From contig CAKQVW010000001.1 of assembly GCA_934277865.1 (NCBI GenBank), positions 1 to 45,556 of the forward strand: a DNA stretch of 45,556 bases. Reading direction: 5' to 3'. Every line of letters begins with the position of its first letter. Position 1 is the first letter of the stretch. This document shows positions 40,300-45,556 of this stretch, in pieces. The stretch comes from an uncultured Pseudobdellovibrionaceae bacterium. GTDB lineage: Bacteria > Bdellovibrionota > Bdellovibrionia > Bdellovibrionales > JAMPXM01. The position numbers were made by a program, and so were the translations under genes. The notes under the pieces are model-generated. The model was not told the DNA's origin. It was given only the letters and a program-made list of their open reading frames with translations, and searched no databases.

Positions 40300-42481
40300 A
40301 TGCGCTTCCGGCCTGGCCGGCGAGTTGTTTTTGAAATGCGTCCCAGTCGAGAACGGCGACACCGAGTTCGGTGGCTTTCTGAAGTTTGGACCCGGCCTCT
40401 TCTCCTGCTAGCAGGTAGTCGGTCTTCTTACTGACGCCACTTAAAACAATACCACCGTTGGCCTCAATGAGGTCCTTCACTTCGTCGCGACCCATGGGAA
40501 GTGTTCCCGTGATCACGTACTTCTTGCCACCGAGGACTCCGCCCCCGTCGGCATTCGAAGGCACTGTCTTTTTTGCCGCTTCAATCTGAACGCCGAGCTG
40601 TTGCAGCAACGAAACTTCGTCTTTCAGTTCCCCGTCTTTCAAGACACGCACGATCTCAAGCGCCATCTTCTCCCCGATATCGGGCACCGAAAGCAGGCTT
40701 TGTTCGTCGGCAACAAGGAAGGCATCCATGGTTCCGTAGAATTTGGCCAAGGACTTGGCCGTCGTTTCACCGACGTGACGAATGCCAAGCGCAAAGATCA
40801 CGCGCGCCAGATTCGATTTCTTTGAAGCTTCGAGACTTTCAAGAAGGTTCTGTGCCGATTTTTCGCCTTGTCGTTCCAGCGAAAGGATTTTCTCGGCCGT
40901 CAGACGATAGAGATCAGACGGGCGTTTGACGAGTCCTGCGTCCACAAATGCATCAATCAACTTGTCGCCAAGTCCGTCCACATTCATCGCACGTCTGGCG
41001 ACGAAGTGCTTGAGCGCCCCTTTTAGTACGGCCGGGCACTTGCGATTCACGCAGCGAAGTACAACTTCGTCTTCGGGCTTCTCAGCAGGGCTGCCGCAGA
41101 TGGGACACTCGTTTGGAATACGAAAGGGAACTGAGTTTTCGGCATGCGCGAGGACTTTCACCACTTCTGGAATCACATCGCCTGCGCGCTGAATGAGAAC
41201 GCGCGAACCAATGCGAACATCTTTGCGATCGATCTCGTCTTGATTGTGCAAAGTGGCGTTTGTGACAGTCACTCCGCCCACGCGCACCGGTTCCATCACC
41301 GCAACTGGCGTCAGCGCTCCTGTGCGTCCGACTTGAATATCGATCTGCTTGATCACGGTTTCTGCTTGTTCTGGCGGAAACTTGGCGGCCGTCGCCCAGC
41401 GTGGACTGCGAGCAACAAAACCCAAGTCCTCTTGCAGGCGGAAGTCGTTAATCTTTACGACCACGCCGTCGATATCAAACGGCAGGAGGGGTCGAATCTC
41501 ATGAATGAAGTCATAATAAAGCTTGGCTTCGGCTTCGCCGCGGCAAACTCGAGCCAGTTTCAGCTGTTGTGGCTTGGCGACACTCTTCGCCTTTTTGCCG
41601 CTTGTTCCGGCTAAAGCCTTTGTGATGCGTTCACGAAATTCCTGAAAGCTTTCATCTAAGTCGGCCACTCCGACTGTGGGGAGGCCAACTTTCGCGCAAA
41701 GGATTTCAAAATCCGACTGAGATCCTGGAAGAGAGTCGTTGCCAAACTCCAGTACACCCGGAGCATAGGCGAACATACGAAGTGGCCGAGATTTCGCAAT
41801 AGCCGGATCGAGTTGGCGGATGGAGCCCGCGGCGGCGTTGCGGGGGTTGGCAAACGGCGCTTCGCCCGCCTCCTGTTGGCTTTCGTTTAAGACACGAAAG
41901 TCTTCTTTCAGCATGACGATCTCGCCCCGCACTTCAAGCAGAGGTGCCTGCAGATTTCTCAGTCTAAGCGGGATCGAATCGATCGTTCGGACATTCTGAG
42001 TGACGTCTTCGCCAATCGTGCCGTCACCTCGGGTAATCGCCCGGCGAAAAATGCCATTTTCGTAGACGAGCTCAATCGCCAGCCCATCGAACTTCGGCTC
42101 ACAAAAGAAATCGAAAGTCTCGGGCGCGAGGCCTTTTAGTTCTTTCCGAGCGCGTTCGGCGAAAGCGTCGATATCGTCGGTGTTGTAGCTGTTTTGCAGC
42201 GAAAGCATCGGAGTTCGATGCTCGACCTTTTCGAAGGCTTCAAGAACCTGGCCCCCGACACGTTGGGTGGGGGAGTCCGCTGTGATGAGCTCAGGGTGCT
42301 TTTGCTCGAGATCGCGCAGTTCCGCAAAGAGAGCGTCGTAGGCCTGGTCCTCGATCTCAGGGGCATCTAACGTGTGGTAGCGGTAGTCATGATGCTGGAT
42401 CAGCGCGCGCAGTTCGGCCGCCCGGGCTTCAGGGTTGTTGGTGGCGCTATTCCGGGAGGGAGACTTGGGCATGCCCCTCAT
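40298..42481 (-). CDS. ligA: NAD-dependent DNA ligase LigA
   Basis: The 727-residue enzyme seals nicks in replication and repair. The Ia domain includes HHDYRYHTLDAPEI. The adenylated lysine is in CEPKFDGLAIEL (Lys130). The OB fold includes GRTGALTPVAVMEPV. The four-Cys zinc finger is CPICGSP with CVNRKCP. Helix-hairpin-helix repeats and a C-terminal BRCT domain (about 650-715, YVITGTLPMGRDE) follow. A Lys/Ala-rich insert of about 30 residues lies in the adenylation domain (about 265-295, GTSGKKAKSVAKP), making the protein longer than the usual 670. The start could also be the ATG three codons later at 42472; neither has ideal ribosome-site spacing. Confidence 0.96.
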   Translation of the reverse strand: MRGMPKSPSRNSATNNPEARAAELRALIQHHDYRYHTLDAPEIEDQAYDALFAELRDLEQKHPELITADSPTQRVGGQVLEAFEKVEHRTPMLSLQNSYNTDDIDAFAERARKELKGLAPETFDFFCEPKFDGLAIELVYENGIFRRAITRGDGTIGEDVTQNVRTIDSIPLRLRNLQAPLLEVRGEIVMLKEDFRVLNESQQEAGEAPFANPRNAAAGSIRQLDPAIAKSRPLRMFAYAPGVLEFGNDSLPGSQSDFEILCAKVGLPTVGVADLDESFQEFRERITKALAGTSGKKAKSVAKPQQLKLARVCRGEAEAKLYYDFIHEIRPLLPFDIDGVVVKINDFRLQEDLGFVARSPRWATAAKFPPEQAETVIKQIDIQVGRTGALTPVAVMEPVRVGGVTVTNATLHNQDEIDRKDVRIGSRVLIQRAGDVIPEVVKVLAHAENSVPFRIPNECPICGSPAEKPEDEVVLRCVNRKCPAVLKGALKHFVARRAMNVDGLGDKLIDAFVDAGLVKRPSDLYRLTAEKILSLERQGEKSAQNLLESLEASKKSNLARVIFALGIRHVGETTAKSLAKFYGTMDAFLVADEQSLLSVPDIGEKMALEIVRVLKDGELKDEVSLLQQLGVQIEAAKKTVPSNADGGGVLGGKKYVITGTLPMGRDEVKDLIEANGGIVLSGVSKKTDYLLAGEEAGSKLQKATELGVAVLDWDAFQKQLAGQAGSA

Positions 42482-42548
42482 TCATGCCACATTACGCATA
42501 GCGTGAGCCAATGAAGTTTGCCTATTAATTCGGTAGACGACACATCCT

Positions 42549-42863
42549 ATGAAAAACCAATCCCATGACGGCGCGAAACTCGATCTTGCAACTGTTCAAA
42601 AAGTGGCAAGTCTCGCGCGACTTAAAATTAGCGACGACGAGGCCACGGCTATTGCCGGTCAGCTTTCGGCCGTTCTTGAAAACTTCAAACAGCTTGCGGT
42701 GGTCGATACCACAGGCATTGAGCCACTGGTGACGCCGACGGATCTTTCGATTCGTTTGCGTGAAGATGAGGCTGTGACGGAAAAAGACATCGAATCATTT
42801 GTCGCCAATGCTCCGGCGCGCTCTGGAAACCTCTTCAAAGTTCCACCGGTTGTCGGCGGCTAA
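42549..42863 (+). CDS. gatC: Asp-tRNA(Asn)/Glu-tRNA(Gln) amidotransferase subunit C
   Basis: The 104-residue subunit wraps around and stabilises GatA and GatB. The family core VQKVASLARLKISDDEA (about 16-32) and the segment VDTTGIEPLVTPTD (about 54-67) are present. The N-terminus has about 12 extra residues before the core. The last residues LFKVPPVVGG match the conserved FKVPPV tail. It is first of gatCAB, with 9 nt before gatA. It diverges from ligA with 67 bp between. Confidence 0.94.
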   Translation: MKNQSHDGAKLDLATVQKVASLARLKISDDEATAIAGQLSAVLENFKQLAVVDTTGIEPLVTPTDLSIRLREDEAVTEKDIESFVANAPARSGNLFKVPPVVGG

Positions 42864-42872
42864 GGAAACAAA

Positions 42873-44342
42873 ATGGAATTAACTCATTCGACCTGCACAG
42901 AGATCCGCGATGCAGTCCGCGCAAAAAAAGTTTCGGCACTTGAGGTGACCAGACATTTTGCAGATCGCATTTCCAAACTCGATCCAAAGATCAATTCGTT
43001 TGTCAGCACGAACGACAAAGCGGAAGAGGCTGCAAAGGCCGTCGATGCAAAACTTGCGAAGGGCGAAGACCCTGGGCAGTTGGCCGGCGTTCCTATGGCG
43101 ATCAAGGATCTGCTTTGCACGAAAGGCCTCAAGACGACGGCGTCGTCAAAAATGCTTTCAAACTTCATCCCTCCGTATTCGGCAACAGTGGTGAATCGTC
43201 TTGAAGCGGCCGGCGCTGTCACCATTGGTAAAACCAGCCTCGACGAATTTGCGATGGGTTCTTCCAACGAAAACGCGGCCACCGGCCCGGTTCGAAACCC
43301 ATGGAACCCGGAATACGTTCCAGGTGGTTCGAGCGGTGGTTCGGCTGCGGCGATTGCCGCGCGTTTGGCACCTGGCGCGATCGGCACCGACACCGGCGGT
43401 TCAATTCGTCAGCCTGCAAGTTTCTGTGGCCTCTTTGGCATCAAGCCGACTTACGGTCGTGTCAGCCGATTTGGTATCATCGCCTTTGCGTCCAGCCTTG
43501 ATCAGGCGGGCCCGATGGCGCTTTCGACGAAAGACTGCGCTTTGATCTTGGAAACCATTGCGGGCTCATGTGCGCACGATTCGACAAGTGCCACCATTGA
43601 AGTCCCAAAGTGGTCGGAGATCATCACCGACGACGTCAAAGGGCTTCGTATTGGTCTTCCGAAAGAATACTTCGCTGAGAAAATGGATCCAGACGTCGAG
43701 CGCGTTACCAAAGAGGCGATCGCGGCCTTAAAAGATCGCGGAGCAACAGTGGTCGACGTGTCGTTGCCATTGGTGAAGCACGCGGTTCCGGTTTACTACC
43801 TCGTCGCGACCAGCGAAGCGTCGTCGAACCTCGCGCGCTACGATGGTATGCGCTACGGGCATCGATCAACCAATGCGGCTCACGGTGATCTTGACGATCT
43901 CTACTCGCGATCGCGCGGAGAAGGGTTTGGTCCAGAAGTAAAACGTCGGATCATGCTTGGCACCTACGCTCTTTCGAGCGGCTACTACGATGCCTTTTAT
44001 CAGAAAGCGAGCCAGGTGCGTCGCTTGATCCGAAACGAGTTCCTCAGTGCGTTTCAGTCGTGCGACGTCATCTTGAGCCCGGTGTGCACGAGCCCGGCTT
44101 TCAAAGTAGGTGAACGTATCAACGATCCACTTGAGATGTACTTAAACGACATTTTCACGACCTCGACGAACCTCGCGGGTCTTCCGGGCATGTCGGTACC
44201 GGCTGGTTATTCGAAAGCGGGTCTCCCGATCGGTGTTCAGCTGATGACTCGTCATTTTGACGAGACACGCATGTTCAATGTCTCGCTTGCTCTGGAAAAC
44301 TCGCTTCAGGCTGTGAAGGCTCGGAGGCCAAATGTCATCTGA
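42873..44342 (+). CDS. gatA: Asp-tRNA(Asn)/Glu-tRNA(Gln) amidotransferase subunit A
   Basis: The 489-residue amidase-signature subunit releases ammonia from glutamine for transamidation. The catalytic triad is visible: Lys78 in MAIKDLL, Ser153 in GGSSGGSAAA, and nucleophile Ser177 in GTDTGGSIRQP. Later conserved pieces include RRIMLGTYALSSGYYDAFY and GLPGMSVPAGY. Length is normal. It overlaps gatB by 11 nt. Confidence 0.97.
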   Translation: MELTHSTCTEIRDAVRAKKVSALEVTRHFADRISKLDPKINSFVSTNDKAEEAAKAVDAKLAKGEDPGQLAGVPMAIKDLLCTKGLKTTASSKMLSNFIPPYSATVVNRLEAAGAVTIGKTSLDEFAMGSSNENAATGPVRNPWNPEYVPGGSSGGSAAAIAARLAPGAIGTDTGGSIRQPASFCGLFGIKPTYGRVSRFGIIAFASSLDQAGPMALSTKDCALILETIAGSCAHDSTSATIEVPKWSEIITDDVKGLRIGLPKEYFAEKMDPDVERVTKEAIAALKDRGATVVDVSLPLVKHAVPVYYLVATSEASSNLARYDGMRYGHRSTNAAHGDLDDLYSRSRGEGFGPEVKRRIMLGTYALSSGYYDAFYQKASQVRRLIRNEFLSAFQSCDVILSPVCTSPAFKVGERINDPLEMYLNDIFTTSTNLAGLPGMSVPAGYSKAGLPIGVQLMTRHFDETRMFNVSLALENSLQAVKARRPNVI

Positions 44343-45556
44343 TGTGATCAAACAAACCTATGGCGATTACGAACCAGTTATTGGGATCGAGATCCACGCG
44401 CAGCTCAGTACGAAGTCGAAGATGTTCTGCTACAGCTCGACCGAGTTCGGACATGGTGACAATGAAAATATCTGTGCGGTTTGCACGGCCATGCCAGGGG
44501 CCTTGCCGGTCGTGAATAAAAAGGCTGTCGAGTTTTCGGTGAAGATGGGTCTCGCGCTGGGTTGCGAAATTCGCAAACGAAGCGTGTTCTCTCGGAAGCA
44601 GTACTTTTATCCGGATCTGCCAAAGGGATATCAGATCTCGCAGTTCGACCTCCCGATCTGCGAACATGGCAAAGTTGAATATCTTTTGGACGGTGTGAAG
44701 AAGACGGTTTCCATCACGCGGGCGCATATGGAAGAAGATGCGGGCAAATCCACGCACCACGGTGAATACTCGCTCATCAACTTGAACCGCGCCGGCACGC
44801 CGCTCTTGGAAATCGTTTCGGGTCCTGACATTCGCAGCCCAGGTGAGGCGGCGGAGTATGCTCGCACGGTCCACAAGATCCTTCGTTACCTCGATGTTTG
44901 TGATGGAAACTTGGAAGAGGGCTCGTTCCGCTGCGACTGCAACGTCAGCGTTAGGAAAAAGGGCGAAAAAGAATTCCGCACTCGCGTCGAAATCAAGAAT
45001 ATCAACTCGTTCCGCTTTGTGGAAAAAGCGGTGGAGTACGAGATTCTTCGCCAGATTGACTGTTACGAAACGGGCGAGAAGATTCATCAAGAAACTCGAC
45101 TTTACGATCCCGACAAAAACCGCACGTTCACGATGCGCTCGAAAGAAGAGGCGCACGACTATCGTTACTTCCCAGATCCTGATCTTTTGCCGGTCGAGCT
45201 GGAAGACGGTTTCATTGCGGGAATTCGTGCGTCACTTCCGGAGCTTCCGCTGAAGCGCGCCGAGCGCTTTCAGCAAGAGTACAAGATTCCGGAATACGAT
45301 TCGATGGTTCTCACGCAAGAGCGCGAAGTCGCAGACTTCTACGAGTCGGTCGTCAAAGCCTCGGGCGGAAACGGCAAGGCCGCATCGAACTGGGTGATGA
45401 CGGACCTCATGCGTGAACTCAACGATTCAAAAAAGACGGTTCAGCAGAGTCCAATCTCGGCCGAGAATCTTGGTAAGATGATTGCGCTGATCGACAAAGG
45501 GACGATTTCGGGGAAAATCGCAAAAACGGTTTTCTCAGAAATGTGGTCCTCAGGAA
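44332..45556 (+). CDS. gatB: Asp-tRNA(Asn)/Glu-tRNA(Gln) amidotransferase subunit B, partial (3' end outside window)
   Basis: The frame opens with an ATG at 44332 (MSSDVIKQTYGDYEPVIGIE), preceded by GGAGG, and stays open for 408 codons to the window edge; the family is about 475-490 residues. Conserved parts are YEPVIGIEIHAQL, AMPGALPVVN, RKQYFYPDLPKGYQISQ, EEDAGKS, INLNRAGTPLLEIV and EIKNINSFRFVEKA. GatB phosphorylates and amidates Glu-tRNA(Gln) or Asp-tRNA(Asn). The zinc-site motif reads FCYSS instead of the common FCxC, while the second pair CAVC is kept. Its start lies within the last 11 nt of gatA. Confidence 0.96.
   Translation, partial: MSSDVIKQTYGDYEPVIGIEIHAQLSTKSKMFCYSSTEFGHGDNENICAVCTAMPGALPVVNKKAVEFSVKMGLALGCEIRKRSVFSRKQYFYPDLPKGYQISQFDLPICEHGKVEYLLDGVKKTVSITRAHMEEDAGKSTHHGEYSLINLNRAGTPLLEIVSGPDIRSPGEAAEYARTVHKILRYLDVCDGNLEEGSFRCDCNVSVRKKGEKEFRTRVEIKNINSFRFVEKAVEYEILRQIDCYETGEKIHQETRLYDPDKNRTFTMRSKEEAHDYRYFPDPDLLPVELEDGFIAGIRASLPELPLKRAERFQQEYKIPEYDSMVLTQEREVADFYESVVKASGGNGKAASNWVMTDLMRELNDSKKTVQQSPISAENLGKMIALIDKGTISGKIAKTVFSEMWSSG

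Noticed and set aside
44335..45156. 273-residue minus-strand frame opposite gatB
   Set aside because: The plus strand encodes GatB with many conserved motifs; this frame is its shadow.
1..45556. CRISPR array, insertion sequence, tRNA or rRNA
   Set aside because: I saw no regularly spaced repeats, transposase-like protein, terminal inverted repeats, cloverleaf or rRNA-like sequence.

Overview
The window looks like a chromosomal segment of a Bdellovibrio-like bacterium (Bdellovibrionota). The best marker is a 64-residue single-histone-fold protein (39996-40190) of the type known as a major chromatin protein in Bdellovibrio bacteriovorus. Supporting signs are moderate GC, many secreted proteins and lipoproteins, two DksA-family proteins side by side, and a DnaJ without a zinc finger beside grpE. 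I can see no CRISPR array, insertion sequence, prophage, tRNA or rRNA gene.

Layout. 1-6.4 kb, minus strand: a secreted GH3 N-acetylhexosaminidase-like enzyme, an AT-rich probable outer-membrane protein, and mfd. 6.5-14.0 kb, plus strand: a tight operon nuoA-H-J-K-L-M-N with a recognisable sigma70-like promoter. It encodes the membrane arm of complex I only; no peripheral-arm gene (B, C, D, E, F, G, I) is present. 14.0-24.8 kb: an accessory block. Its left part is a minus-strand cassette of a SxtJ-like membrane protein, a 52-residue SxtK/DUF5989-like membrane peptide, a NodU/CmcH/SxtI-type carbamoyltransferase and a thioredoxin-fold protein without its CxxC, with a divergent SGNH hydrolase. 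Its right part has a cysteine desulfurase-like PLP enzyme, three radical SAM proteins that carry their auxiliary cysteine domain before the SAM core, and a patatin-like lipase. This block is the best candidate for an undescribed system; its substrate cannot be read from the sequence.

24.9-35.3 kb is mostly minus strand: a small HTH/coiled-coil protein (plus), an exported protein, lon, two DksA-like proteins, a TPR plus periplasmic-binding-fold lipoprotein resembling LpoA, a zinc-finger-less DnaJ, grpE and hemW. This is largely a proteostasis and stress neighbourhood. 35.3-40.2 kb, plus strand: a double M16 peptidase, a protein of unknown function, tatB-tatC and the histone gene with a strong terminator. 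40.3-42.5 kb, minus strand: ligA. 42.5 kb to the end, plus strand: gatC-gatA-gatB, with gatB cut by the window edge.

How the parts fit: the core modules are transcription-coupled repair, proton-pumping NADH oxidation, protein quality control, Tat export, nucleoid packaging, DNA ligation and Gln-tRNA/Asn-tRNA amidation. The accessory block between nuoN and lon probably modifies an envelope or secreted molecule by carbamoylation, ester hydrolysis and radical chemistry, but this is inference from gene content.
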